This document shows, one piece after another, positions 7,027 through 14,863 of a stretch of DNA of 25,345 nucleotides. The notes below the pieces were generated by a model. That model did no database searches and had not been told where the DNA came from. It saw only the letters and a list, made by a program, of their open reading frames with translations. A program made the translations under genes and the position numbers. How positions within the stretch are numbered: the first letter of the stretch is position 1; the number at the start of each line of letters is the position of its first letter. The stretch is from Nitrososphaerota archaeon (GTDB lineage Archaea > Thermoproteota > Nitrososphaeria > Nitrososphaerales > Nitrosopumilaceae). The stretch is from NCBI GenBank assembly GCA_016871975.1, contig VHBM01000009.1, forward strand, positions 1 to 25,345. The letters are read 5' to 3'.

Positions 7027-8067
7027 TTGGATGTTGAAGAAAAAGTCAGTCTAATTGAAAGACCTCCAACAGAAGAAGTTGTGACTCGTGATGAGCTAGT
7101 TGATCTATTCAAAACAAATTCAAAACCAAAACACTACATTGGGTTAGAAATTTCTGGATTTTTACATCTTGGCAGCCTGATCAGTACTGGCTTTAAGATA
7201 AATGACTTTCTCAAGGCAGGTGTAAGATGTACTGTTTTTCTTGCCGACTGGCACACTTTGATAAACGACAAGCTTGGTGGAGACTGGGAGACAATTTCCA
7301 AGGTATCAAAGTATTATGCAGATACGTTTAAGCTAGTGTGTCCTGGTGTTGAGATTGTTCTTGGTTCAGATCTTTATTCTTCAAAAAAAGAATATTGGTT
7401 GGAGCTAGTCAGGCTGACAAAGCACATGTCGCTTGCACGAACTATGCGAACGCTGACAATTATGGGAAGATCAGAAAATGAGGAAAAGATTGATCTTGCA
7501 AAGCTTCTCTATCCACCTATGCAGGCAGCAGATATTCATTTTTTGGATATTGATATTGCCCATGCAGGAATGGATCAGCGAAAGATACACATGCTTGCAC
7601 GAGAGCTGTTTCCAAAAATGAAATGGAAGGTTCCTGTTGCTGTCCACCACAGACTCTTGCCTGGCCTATCAGAACCGACGAAGACAGATTCGGAAGCAGG
7701 TAAGATGAGTAAGTCAACTCCATCGTCTGGCATTTTTGTACATGACTCTGATGATGAGATAAGGACAAAGCTCAAAAAAGCATGGTGTGAGGAAGGCAAC
7801 ACAAAGAATAATCCTCTGTTAGAGATTGCAAAACATGTCATCTATCATGAGTTTGATGAGATGAGTATAGAGCGCCCCGCAAAGTTTGGTGGAAATGTAA
7901 CATATTCTGGTTATTCTCAGCTAGAGTCAGATTTTGCGCAGAAAAAGCTTCATCCAACAGATCTAAAACAGGCAGTTACAAATTACTTGATAAAGATAAT
8001 ACATCCGATTAGAGAAAAACTAGCGTTAAGCCAAGAGCTGGTTGAAATTATTAAAAAAAGCGCCTAG
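7027..8067 (+). CDS. tyrS: Tyrosyl-tRNA synthetase, archaeal type
   Basis: Class I aminoacyl-tRNA synthetase that charges tRNA-Tyr. HIGH appears as HLGS (47-50) after a YIGLEISGF segment, and the second signature is an intact KMSKS at 226-230. LYPPMQAADIHFLDIDIAHAGMDQRKIHML (161-190) is the tyrosine-recognition region typical of archaeal TyrRS. At 346 residues it is slightly longer than the roughly 306 of Methanocaldococcus TyrRS and has no S4 domain, as expected for archaea. The start is TTG at 7027; a TATA-like CTTTATAG at 6993-7000 predicts a start about 4 bases before it. The stop shares CTAG with the stop of convergent cbiH. Confidence 0.96.
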   Translation: MDVEEKVSLIERPPTEEVVTRDELVDLFKTNSKPKHYIGLEISGFLHLGSLISTGFKINDFLKAGVRCTVFLADWHTLINDKLGGDWETISKVSKYYADTFKLVCPGVEIVLGSDLYSSKKEYWLELVRLTKHMSLARTMRTLTIMGRSENEEKIDLAKLLYPPMQAADIHFLDIDIAHAGMDQRKIHMLARELFPKMKWKVPVAVHHRLLPGLSEPTKTDSEAGKMSKSTPSSGIFVHDSDDEIRTKLKKAWCEEGNTKNNPLLEIAKHVIYHEFDEMSIERPAKFGGNVTYSGYSQLESDFAQKKLHPTDLKQAVTNYLIKIIHPIREKLALSQELVEIIKKSA

Positions 8068-8861
8068 TTTACTTTTAGTTCCGGACTTTCTTCTTCCTGG
8101 AGATTATACTTTGACTGGTATCCACGTGGATTTATCATTAAATTTTTGTAATTGTATGTTGACGAGTTTCCAACAATTACTGTACTAATCATGCCAAGCT
8201 TGTCAGAGTGTGCTTCAAGGTTTTCAAGATCGGTTAGGACAACAGTTTGTGATTCCCTGTATGCGCCCTTTACTATTGCAACAGGTGTTGTAGGCTTTCT
8301 GTATTTTAGCAGGATTTTTCTTGTGTCCTGCAGCTGATGGATTCGTTTCTTGCTTGATGGATTGTAAATTACTATGACATAGTCGCCTTGTGCAGCAGCC
8401 TCTACTCGCTTTACTATAACATCCCATGGAACCAAGAGATCACTCATGCTGACAACAGCAAAATCTGTCATTAGAGGCGAACCTACTATGGATGAGCAAG
8501 AGTTTAGTGCAGAGACTCCCGGGATTATTTCTACTGGCAGTCCGTTTTTTGGGTCCCACCCAGACTCTGCAAGGATTTCATAGATCAGTCCTGCCATGCC
8601 ATAAATTCCTGGATCACCGCTTGAAACAAGTGAGACTATTCTTCCCTGCTTTGCAAGCTCGATGCACTGGTGTGCCCGCTCCACTTCTTGGGTCATGGCA
8701 TATCTGTAAACATCTTTTCCTTGTATTAGGTCCTCAACAAGACCGACATATGTCTCGTATCCTACTATAGTATCGCTTTCCTCAATTGCCTTTTTTGCAC
8801 CAAATGTCATATGATCATGATGACCCGGTCCTACACCTACGATGTATAATTTTCCTGTCAA
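8064..8861 (-). CDS. cbiH: Precorrin-3B / cobalt-factor III C17-methyltransferase
   Basis: An SAM-dependent methyltransferase of the tetrapyrrole family, acting at C17 during corrin ring contraction in cobalamin synthesis. GVGPG (9-13) is the family N-terminal loop. VSLVSSGDPGIYGMAG (about 76-91) is the CbiH/CobJ-type glycine motif, and EIIPGVSALNSCSS follows. VIVIYNPSSKKRIHQL is typical of this subfamily rather than the other corrin methyltransferases. At 265 residues it is full length. The start is TTG at 8861, with no other in-frame start upstream. A TATA-like GATAAATTAAC lies about 26 nt upstream, so it is probably transcribed separately from ask. No other cbi gene is adjacent; cbiE is 15 kb away. 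Confidence 0.93.
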   Translation of the reverse strand: MTGKLYIVGVGPGHHDHMTFGAKKAIEESDTIVGYETYVGLVEDLIQGKDVYRYAMTQEVERAHQCIELAKQGRIVSLVSSGDPGIYGMAGLIYEILAESGWDPKNGLPVEIIPGVSALNSCSSIVGSPLMTDFAVVSMSDLLVPWDVIVKRVEAAAQGDYVIVIYNPSSKKRIHQLQDTRKILLKYRKPTTPVAIVKGAYRESQTVVLTDLENLEAHSDKLGMISTVIVGNSSTYNYKNLMINPRGYQSKYNLQEEESPELKVN

Positions 8862-8929
8862 TGTATGAGAAGAGTGTTTTTGAGTTAATTTATCCCTTTT
8901 TCGAAAATTTCTGCCAGGTTGTTGTAAGG

Positions 8930-10333
8930 CTAGTTTATTTTTGCAAGCTCAAATTCATCATGCAAGGCTTGTACCACATTTTTGCAGTCAGAGTCTTTTA
9001 CAACAAATGCTAAATTAAGCTCTGATGATCCCTGTGCTATCATTACTACGTTGACGCCTTTTTTTGCTACAGAACCAAAGACTCGAGATGCTACTCCAAT
9101 AGTTCCTCGCATGCCTGATCCAATTAATGCAATTATAGCTACATCTGTTGTGATCTCTAGTTTCTTGATTATTTTGCCAAGAAGCTCCATCTCTAGTGCA
9201 TTGACAGCCTTGTCAAGATCGCTTTGTTTTACAATTATTGATATGCTAGATTCAGAAGGGTTTTGTGAGATCATCATTACGTTTACTCCACTTTTTGCCA
9301 GCGTAGCAAATATTTTTGCAGCAGTTCCTGGTGCCCCTACCATACTGCCCCCTCGTACATCGATAAGGCCATTATGACGAATCGTACTTACGCATTTTAC
9401 AGTTTTTTTGGTAGCCTCACCTGGTGAGGCAGTTACCATCGTTCCAAGATTTTTTGTATTGAATGTATTTCTAATTCTCATTGGAATTTTTTTTGATAAA
9501 AGTGGTTCAAAGGTACGTGGGTGTATCTGTTTTGCCCCAAAGAGTGCCATCTCAATTGCCTCTGCATATGAAACCTCTTTAAGCACCTTTGCGTTTTTGA
9601 CAGTCTTTGGGTCTGCTGTCATAAGGCCATCAACGTCAGTCATCAGCCATATCTCGTCAGCCTTTATGCAAGATGCAATTATTGTTGCAGTATAGTCTGA
9701 GCCTCCCCTCCCAAAGGTTGTGATGTTTCCATATTGATCAGCTCCTGCAAATCCGCCTATCACAGGTACTATTTTTTTAGAAAGAAGTGAATCAACATTT
9801 TTTATGACACGTAGTCGTGTTGTGTCCATTAGTGGTCTTGACTCGCCAAAATTAGAGTCTGTTACAATGCCAGCCTCTTTTCCTGTAAGAGGAACTGACT
9901 TGCGCCCAAGATCAAGTAGAGCATGAGCTATTATCTTGATAGAAAGTCGCTCGCCAAACGATACTATGTAGTCTAGTGAGCGTGATGATACCTCCCCAAG
10001 CAAGATTACACCGTGTAATAGATCTTCAAGCTCAGCTAGATCAGAGCTTAGTGCGTCAAGAAGTTTTTTTCTGTTTTGTGGTTTTGTTATGGTCTCTTTT
10101 GCAAGTTGCTTGTGTCTTGAAATTATTTTTGCAGTAAGTCGATTTGCAGATTCCTTGTTTCCTCTTTGTATGAATCTTGATGTCTGGATGAGATCATCTG
10201 TTATGCCATCAATTGCAGAACATACCACAACTACCTGATTTTGTTTTGATAAAGAGTGGATATAGCTTGCAACCTTTCGTATGTTTTTTGCAGTAGAGAT
10301 TGATGTTCCACCAAATTTTAATACAATCTTCAA
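8930..10333 (-). CDS. ask: Aspartate kinase with two C-terminal ACT domains
   Basis: Catalyses phosphorylation of aspartate, the first step to lysine, threonine and methionine. KFGGTS (6-11) binds ATP and aspartate. A TFGRGGSDYTATIIA segment near 208-222 and IWLMTDVDGLMTADPKTV just after are standard kinase-domain motifs. The last 150 or so residues hold two ACT repeats (VGAPGTAAKIFATLAKSGVN and the parallel GTIGVASRVFGSVAKKGVNV), implying feedback control by an amino acid end product. At 467 residues it is monofunctional, with no homoserine dehydrogenase fusion. The start is TTG at 10333, supported by a GGAGAT Shine-Dalgarno eight bases upstream. It follows pcn by 36 bases and is probably the last gene of the rpo11-tfs-pcn-ask unit. 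Confidence 0.95.
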   Translation of the reverse strand: MKIVLKFGGTSISTAKNIRKVASYIHSLSKQNQVVVVCSAIDGITDDLIQTSRFIQRGNKESANRLTAKIISRHKQLAKETITKPQNRKKLLDALSSDLAELEDLLHGVILLGEVSSRSLDYIVSFGERLSIKIIAHALLDLGRKSVPLTGKEAGIVTDSNFGESRPLMDTTRLRVIKNVDSLLSKKIVPVIGGFAGADQYGNITTFGRGGSDYTATIIASCIKADEIWLMTDVDGLMTADPKTVKNAKVLKEVSYAEAIEMALFGAKQIHPRTFEPLLSKKIPMRIRNTFNTKNLGTMVTASPGEATKKTVKCVSTIRHNGLIDVRGGSMVGAPGTAAKIFATLAKSGVNVMMISQNPSESSISIIVKQSDLDKAVNALEMELLGKIIKKLEITTDVAIIALIGSGMRGTIGVASRVFGSVAKKGVNVVMIAQGSSELNLAFVVKDSDCKNVVQALHDEFELAKIN

Positions 10334-10341
10334 CTTAACTT

Positions 10342-10347
10342 ATCTCC
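10342..10347 (-). promoter_or_regulatory. Shine-Dalgarno GGAGAT before ask TTG start
   Basis: The minus strand reads GGAGAT eight bases before the TTG at 10333. It decides the start and marks ask as an internal operon gene, in contrast to the leaderless first genes of this window. Confidence 0.6.
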
Positions 10348-10369
10348 AATTATTTTGAACATAAATGCA

Positions 10370-11116
10370 TTAACTTTCTACGCGTGGAGCCAAATAGAAG
10401 TGGATTCTGCCTATGTTTGCAACCTTGAATTCTATTCGAAGTGGTTTTGCACTAGAATACTCACATGTTATTGACCCAACTGATGTGCCAACTGCCTTTA
10501 CAACTGGATTAAGATATTCAAGGCTGTATGTTCCTGTGCTTTCTTCTTTAACTGACAGCTCTGTTAGCTGCTCTGAGCCTTTTTCCAGCTCTATTACTAC
10601 TTCGCCTGAGTCTCCCTTGCCTGAAAACTCTGCTGTTGTTGGCGTTGCACGTATTGTCAGATAGTCTGATACTACCTGCACGTCTCCTAAGACTTTGTCA
10701 AACTCGGTGTTTGTCAGGCTAATTTTTGCATTGTAGGGGATTTTTGGGAGTGGTGTGTCTGTTGCCGAGCTCTCAATTAGTCTCATCTTGTATTTTTTGT
10801 TCTTGCCAATTGTTACAAGTAGCATATTATCATCAGATATGCTGATTTCTATGCTGTCTTTTTTGTCAGCACGTTTTATCAGCTTTGAAAATTCATCTAT
10901 ACGTACTCCAAACTTGATATCGCTGTCACACTCGTATTTTTCAAATGCGGAGTTTGGCCATGATATGTCAATTAATGCTACATGGGATGGGTCCATGCCA
11001 CGAAAAGAGATTCCCTCTGCTGTAGAAACAAAGGTTGCCTCTTCAACAAGTGTCGATATGGCAGATATTATTGCTTTAAGATCATCCGATCCGCTAGTTT
11101 TTGCTGAGAATACCAA
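10370..11116 (-). CDS. pcn: PCNA sliding clamp
   Basis: Replication and repair processivity clamp, expected to form a trimeric ring round DNA. Diagnostic stretches are EGISFRGMDPSHVALIDI near 39-56, the IDEFSKLIKRADKKDSIEI segment, and the C-terminal RIHFYLAPRVES. At 248 residues it matches archaeal PCNA. It is the only PCNA in the window, as expected for a homotrimer. The start must be TTG at 11116, since an in-frame TGA lies three codons upstream. It follows tfs by 35 bases on the same strand; the gap contains a CACATGTG palindrome and a GTGAT that could act as a ribosome-binding site. Confidence 0.96.
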   Translation of the reverse strand: MVFSAKTSGSDDLKAIISAISTLVEEATFVSTAEGISFRGMDPSHVALIDISWPNSAFEKYECDSDIKFGVRIDEFSKLIKRADKKDSIEISISDDNMLLVTIGKNKKYKMRLIESSATDTPLPKIPYNAKISLTNTEFDKVLGDVQVVSDYLTIRATPTTAEFSGKGDSGEVVIELEKGSEQLTELSVKEESTGTYSLEYLNPVVKAVGTSVGSITCEYSSAKPLRIEFKVANIGRIHFYLAPRVES

Positions 11117-11151
11117 ACTTAATCACATGTGAAAAACGTTCAAGTTAAACG

Positions 11152-11466
11152 TTATGCGTAGTTGCGCCATGTATAGCTGCATTTAGTACAACGATAAAAT
11201 TGCGTTGTCGGCTCATCAGCACTGCGTGTTTGCAGCATCCACCAGACAGCTTGGTTGTTGCCACATTTTTCACATTCTATCTGAATTGTAGGCAACGCTT
11301 CTTTTCCGTCACCATCATCAAGAACATTCAAGTCAGGCTTTGTAGTTTCTTCTACTTTTTTTACTATCTTGGATTCATTTTCACTATGACCACATTTAGG
11401 ACAGCTAAGTACTGAACTAGCTTCGCTCTTCTTTAGGCGTACCTCACATGTGGGACAAAATTTCAT
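11152..11466 (-). CDS. tfs: Transcription factor S (TFIIS-like cleavage factor)
   Basis: Stimulates transcript cleavage by backtracked archaeal RNA polymerase. The N-terminal zinc ribbon uses Cys4, Cys7, Cys22 and Cys25; the C-terminal ribbon uses Cys65, Cys68, Cys93 and Cys96. The acidic tip of the C-terminal ribbon, RSADEPTTQFYRC, keeps the catalytic Asp84-Glu85 pair, so this is an active cleavage factor and not an Rpb9-like or inhibitory paralogue. At 104 residues it is full length. Its ATG lies immediately after the rpo11 stop with no spacer, showing operon organisation. Confidence 0.96.
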   Translation of the reverse strand: MKFCPTCEVRLKKSEASSVLSCPKCGHSENESKIVKKVEETTKPDLNVLDDGDGKEALPTIQIECEKCGNNQAVWWMLQTRSADEPTTQFYRCTKCSYTWRNYA

Positions 11467-11748
11467 TTATTTTACCTTAATTTTTGAATTAAATAATTTC
11501 TTTAATTCATTGACAGATTCTATTGCAGAGTCTGTTGCTTTTATGATGTCTTTTATTGGATTTTCTTTTGCAGAGTTTACTCTAATCCAGCACTCGTTGG
11601 TAAGTGGGTGCTTTAGGATGACTCCTGCAAAATCTATGTTTGTATTTTTGAGCAGTTCATGCTGAATGATGTATAACATTCCAATATCAGATTCTTTGAT
11701 TGAAAGATTTACTTCCTTGGATGTTGAAGTTATTACTTGAGCATGCAT
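11467..11748 (-). CDS. rpoL: RNA polymerase subunit Rpo11 (RpoL)
   Basis: Small assembly-platform subunit of archaeal RNA polymerase, partner of Rpo3. The alpha-like dimerisation motif is clear: DIGMLYIIQHELLKNTNI, then DFAGVILKHPLTNECWIRVN and a C-terminal amphipathic helix (IIKATDSAIESVNELKKLF). At 93 residues it matches Rpo11. The start is the first ATG at 11748. A TATA box centred near 11778 predicts a start about four bases upstream, making rpo11 the first gene of the rpo11-tfs-pcn-ask unit. Confidence 0.93.
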   Translation of the reverse strand: MHAQVITSTSKEVNLSIKESDIGMLYIIQHELLKNTNIDFAGVILKHPLTNECWIRVNSAKENPIKDIIKATDSAIESVNELKKLFNSKIKVK

Positions 11749-11772
11749 AGCATTCGAAAAGGAACTTATTGT

Positions 11773-11783
11773 AGATATAAATC
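11773..11783. promoter_or_regulatory. Shared divergent TATA element
   Basis: AGATATAAATC reads as a TATA box on both strands (rc GATTTATATCT). The centre near 11778 lies 30 nt from the rpo11 ATG (11748) and 23 nt from the divergent GTG (11801). The whole gap is 52 bases, so one element may serve both genes. Confidence 0.55.
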
Positions 11784-11800
11784 ATTATGAACGATCAAGC

Positions 11801-12334
11801 GTGAACAAGAATTTCATTTCAAATTTAGAACTAACAAAAAGCAAAAATGATTTTGCAAAAAATGACGATGTTTCTGTTAATGTAAAGTTCTCATTAAAGG
11901 GAGCTTTGCGTGATTCTTTTACTGAAGAGAATTGGACAAAGGCATATGAGAAATATGATAATCTCTTCAAGCTAAAATATGGCATAAAACTTGTGTCTGG
12001 AGGACTACGAAAACATGAGGTTAAGGTAGTTGATACATACAGAAAAGCATCTTTGTTTTGGACAAGAAACCCAAAGCTTGTCAATCCTATGAAGGAAAAA
12101 AGAGTTTGGGTCCAGGTAGCCAAAAATTTTGAGCCTTTTATCAGACTAAGCGAAGATGAGGTCAAGCAGGAGCTATTTGATTTTGATGAAAATCTAGTGT
12201 TCAAGGCATCTGAGCTTGGTTCTGGCAACCACAAAATTGGAGCAGAGGTTTATGTTTCCTGGCAAAAACATGACTATGCAGAGCCAGACAATGTAAAAGA
12301 GCACGCAAATGAAATTGAGATAAAGATCAATTAG
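11801..12334 (+). CDS. Hypothetical protein of 177 residues, not recognised
   Basis: A charged, soluble 177-residue protein without signal peptide, membrane helix or metal motif. The C-terminal third (LGSGNHKIGAEVYVSWQKHD followed by an alternating EIEIKIN end) looks like a beta sheet, and the central part is Lys-rich. GTG at 11801 is the only usable start: the ATG at 11787 gives five codons and then a stop. It is divergent from rpo11 and shares its TATA region. The function is unknown. Confidence 0.75.
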   Translation: MNKNFISNLELTKSKNDFAKNDDVSVNVKFSLKGALRDSFTEENWTKAYEKYDNLFKLKYGIKLVSGGLRKHEVKVVDTYRKASLFWTRNPKLVNPMKEKRVWVQVAKNFEPFIRLSEDEVKQELFDFDENLVFKASELGSGNHKIGAEVYVSWQKHDYAEPDNVKEHANEIEIKIN

Positions 12335-12335
12335 G

Positions 12336-12344
12336 GATATAAGG
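12336..12344 (+). promoter_or_regulatory. TATA box for the 50-residue gene
   Basis: GATATAAGG, centred near 12340, lies right after the previous stop. It predicts a start at about 12366, one base before the ATG at 12367. Confidence 0.6.
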
Positions 12345-12366
12345 ACCGCTTTGAAGAAAATCTGAT

Positions 12367-12519
12367 ATGGCAAAATATGACGGCTTGAGGGGGCAGGAGC
12401 TGCTCGAAGTCGAAGATCCTGACAAGGAAGGCGGTATAACATTGATCTTCAAGGACAACAGGTACATGTTTATCAAAGTAGTCAATGGAAAGCTAGAAAC
12501 ACAATCCATTCCAGAATAG
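12367..12519 (+). CDS. 50-residue small acidic protein, leaderless
   Basis: The frame runs from ATG at 12367 to TAG at 12519: 50 residues beginning MAKYDGLRGQELLEVEDPDK and ending KVVNGKLETQSIPE. The alternating pattern GGITLIFKDNRYMFIKVVNG suggests a small beta hairpin or barrel. A well-placed TATA box gives it its own leaderless promoter. The stop abuts the convergent phosphatase stop (TAG then CTA, forming TAGCTA), as expected for a real gene in this packed genome. The function is unknown. Confidence 0.7.
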   Translation: MAKYDGLRGQELLEVEDPDKEGGITLIFKDNRYMFIKVVNGKLETQSIPE

Positions 12520-13014
12520 CTAACCGCAGATATATTTTTCGTAAAGACTAATTGCGATTTCTTGTGACTCTGACTGGATAGAACCTGGTCTTTTTTTTCT
12601 TACTTGGTCTATTGCTTTTTTTGTAGAATACTTGTGATATTTTATCAGATAGCATGCAAGAATTGTTCCTGTCCGTCCTACACCGGCTGCACAGTGTACC
12701 ATGACAGGCTCATCATAGTCCAGTCTTTGCTGAATAAAGTCAACTGCAGAATCAATTTTTTCCATGTCAGGGGCGCTAAGATCCTCTGTTGGAATATGCA
12801 GATAGTTGACATCTTTTATCCATGACTGCGGCAGTGCAGTTTCAGTCATTGTGACAATTGATCTGACTCCTTGGTTTTGTATCCATTTTAGCTCTTCAAG
12901 TGATGTTGGCATGCCACACCCAGCCAGTTGATTATCCAAGAGCCATGAAAAGTTTGTCGGCTTTTTTGTTAGCCTGCCGTGTACTTTTCTCCAGAGGTTT
13001 CCTGCCTTGCTCAT
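12520..13014 (-). CDS. Dual-specificity protein tyrosine phosphatase
   Basis: A cysteine-dependent phosphatase. The P-loop VMVHCAAGVGRTGTILACYL has the nucleophile Cys108 and Arg114, and the general acid is probably Asp78 in HIPTEDLSAPD. At 164 residues it is a compact single-domain enzyme. The PTSLEELKWIQNQGVRSIVTMTE segment (36-58) matches the N-terminal fold of archaeal dual-specificity phosphatases. Substrates could be phosphoproteins or small phosphorylated molecules; the sequence cannot tell. It is divergent from amrS. Confidence 0.92.
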   Translation of the reverse strand: MSKAGNLWRKVHGRLTKKPTNFSWLLDNQLAGCGMPTSLEELKWIQNQGVRSIVTMTETALPQSWIKDVNYLHIPTEDLSAPDMEKIDSAVDFIQQRLDYDEPVMVHCAAGVGRTGTILACYLIKYHKYSTKKAIDQVRKKRPGSIQSESQEIAISLYEKYICG

Positions 13015-13061
13015 AGTTTGCTCTTGTTCTTTTTCTCTACTTTTAGCTTTGCTATGTTGTG

Positions 13062-13069
13062 CTTATATT
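13062..13069 (+). promoter_or_regulatory. TATA box for amrS
   Basis: CTTATATT centred near 13065 predicts transcription start at about 13091. This would exclude the ATG at 13078 and favour the in-frame ATG at 13093. Confidence 0.5.
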
Positions 13070-13077
13070 GGTAAAAG

Positions 13078-14151
13078 ATGCTAACTAGTCCGATGAATAA
13101 GGAAGCTATTCTATATCAAAAGTTACCAAACGACAAGGTTCGTTGTACTGCCTGTGCCAGATACTGTGAGGTAGGCAAAAACCAAATCGGCTTGTGTGGG
13201 ATCAGGGGCAATGTAGATGGCAGACTAGAGTTGTTTGTGTATGGAAAAGTCATTACAGGCCATGTTGATCCAATAGAAAAAAAGCCTGTGATTCATTACA
13301 GGCCAGGCTCCAGTGTTTTTTCAATAGCTACAACAGGATGCAACTGGCTATGCAAGTACTGCCAGAACTATGACATTAGCCAGCGAAGAAAGGTTGAGGG
13401 GCAAGATATGACGCCAGAAGAAGTGGTAAAGACCACACTGGAATATGGTGCGGATGGTATTGCCTATACCTATAACCAGCCTTCAATTTTTATCGAGTTT
13501 GCACGTGATTGCGGAGTTGTTGCAAGAAAAAATGGATTGTACAATATTTTTGTATCAAATGGATATGATACGCCTGAAACAGTAAACATGATGAATGAGT
13601 TTTTGGACTGCATTACTGTTGATTTTAAGGGAAGTGCCGAACCACAGTTTACACGAAGATATATTGGAGTGCCTGATCCAAAACCAATCTTTGATACATT
13701 GCTTGAGATTCGCGACAGAACAAAGATCCATGTTGAGATAACAGATCTGATTGTGCCGCAAGTTGGAGATAATTTAGATTATGCGCGCAAGTTGTGCAAG
13801 TTTATTTATGATGAGTTTGGGCCAGAAATGCCAATTCACTTTTTGAGATTCCATCCAGATTACAAGATGATGGAGTTTGAGCCAACACCTATTGAAACTC
13901 TTGAAAAACATTACGCTATTGCAAAAGAAGAGGGTCTTTCATATGCATATTTGGGAAATGTGCCAGGCCATCCACTTGAACATACCTACTGTTCTGGCTG
14001 CAATCAAATTGCTGTGAAGAGATATGGCTTTGACATAGTCGAGTGGAATTTAGATCAGAATAACAAATGCAAAGTCTGTGGCAATCAACTCCCAATCACT
14101 GGAACGCTAGATAAAAAGTACAAACAAAAGAGATTTCAGTTTGTGCTTTGA
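13078..14151 (+). CDS. amrS: AmrS-type radical SAM protein (AmmeMemoRadiSam system)
   Basis: The radical SAM cluster-binding motif is Cys88-x3-Cys92-x2-Cys95 in TTGCNWLCKYCQNYDISQ. The N-terminal KVRCTACARYCEVGKNQIGL, with three clustered Cys and a fourth nearby, and the VITGHVDPIEKKPVIHYRPG block are hallmarks of the AmrS/COG1180 branch, related to pyruvate formate-lyase activators. Two extra Cys pairs near the C-terminus (CSGC, CKVC) look like a rubredoxin- or zinc-type knuckle. At 357 residues it is full length. Its usual partners, MEMO1- and AMMECR1-like proteins, are not in this window. The ATG at 13093 is a likely alternative start. The last 16 bases overlap the convergent cyclase gene. 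Confidence 0.92.
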   Translation: MLTSPMNKEAILYQKLPNDKVRCTACARYCEVGKNQIGLCGIRGNVDGRLELFVYGKVITGHVDPIEKKPVIHYRPGSSVFSIATTGCNWLCKYCQNYDISQRRKVEGQDMTPEEVVKTTLEYGADGIAYTYNQPSIFIEFARDCGVVARKNGLYNIFVSNGYDTPETVNMMNEFLDCITVDFKGSAEPQFTRRYIGVPDPKPIFDTLLEIRDRTKIHVEITDLIVPQVGDNLDYARKLCKFIYDEFGPEMPIHFLRFHPDYKMMEFEPTPIETLEKHYAIAKEEGLSYAYLGNVPGHPLEHTYCSGCNQIAVKRYGFDIVEWNLDQNNKCKVCGNQLPITGTLDKKYKQKRFQFVL

Positions 14152-14786
14152 ATAGCAACTGCTCTTACCGAAGATCCTGTAGTATTTTTTAGCTTTAGCG
14201 GCAGAACTATTAATTTAAAATTCTGTGCAGATATTTTCTCAAGATTTGCCAGATTCTCAACAATGAGGATATTGTTTTTTGATAGAATCTTGTGTGCGGA
14301 AAAATTTTTGTTTTTTCCCAAGTCTATGCTAGGTGAATCGATTCCAACCAAGTTTGTATTTTTTGATGCTAGATATGTGACAGCTGATGCTGACAGCCCG
14401 GGATTTTCTGTGAAATAGTTTGTCTTTTCCAGATTTTTTTGCCATCCCGTAAAAAAAATGACAGTTGATTTGTCTTGAATTTTCCCGTGTGTTTTTTCAA
14501 ACTTTGTAATGTCTGATTTTTGTATTGATTGGTTTTTTTCTTTTTTAATTTTTATTAAAACAGCGTCAGATATCAGCCGTTCAAGCGGTATTTCATGAAT
14601 TTTCATGCCAGTTTCAACAAAGTGGTATGGTGCATCAATGTGGGTGCCAGTGTGTGAGCTAAAAAACAAGAGCTCCAGGTTGTATCCGTCTTTTTTGAGC
14701 TTTGACCAAGTGATGAATTTTGGTTTTGGTGATCCAGGAAATGTTGGAATTGTTTGCGATATTGTAAGAGTTAGATCTACTATCAT
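14136..14786 (-). CDS. Cyclase-family (kynurenine formamidase-like) metal hydrolase
   Basis: The metal-binding signature HTGTHIDAPYHF is at residues 45-56, and VDLTLTISQTIPTFPGSPKP at the N-terminus is also typical of the putative-cyclase family. FFTGW and GIDSPSID later in the chain are further family blocks. Members hydrolyse N-formylkynurenine, isatin or similar amides and lactams; no tryptophan-degradation genes are near, so the substrate is unknown. The 216-residue length is normal. It is cytoplasmic, with no signal peptide. Its 3' end overlaps amrS by 16 bases. Confidence 0.9.
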   Translation of the reverse strand: MIVDLTLTISQTIPTFPGSPKPKFITWSKLKKDGYNLELLFFSSHTGTHIDAPYHFVETGMKIHEIPLERLISDAVLIKIKKEKNQSIQKSDITKFEKTHGKIQDKSTVIFFTGWQKNLEKTNYFTENPGLSASAVTYLASKNTNLVGIDSPSIDLGKNKNFSAHKILSKNNILIVENLANLEKISAQNFKLIVLPLKLKNTTGSSVRAVAIQSTN

Positions 14787-14835
14787 GTTATAGAATATAT
14801 GATCTAATTATTCAGTTTTTGAATTTAATGAAAGG

Positions 14836-14844
14836 TTAAATATC
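14836..14844 (+). promoter_or_regulatory. TATA box for the stand-alone RAM protein
   Basis: TTAAATATC centred near 14840 predicts a start at about 14865, on the GTG at 14864. It supports GTG over the out-of-frame ATG at 14862. Confidence 0.6.
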
Positions 14845-14863
14845 ATCCAATGAAATTCCGAAT

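Noticed and set aside
9408..9695. Plus-strand frame inside ask, and similar frames at 8982-9377
   Set aside because: Both are antisense to well-supported ask coding sequence and have no motifs; treated as shadows.
13078..14786. Phosphatase, AmrS and cyclase as one functional cluster
   Set aside because: The three genes alternate in strand, with a divergent and a convergent junction, so they do not form an operon, and no shared pathway is evident.
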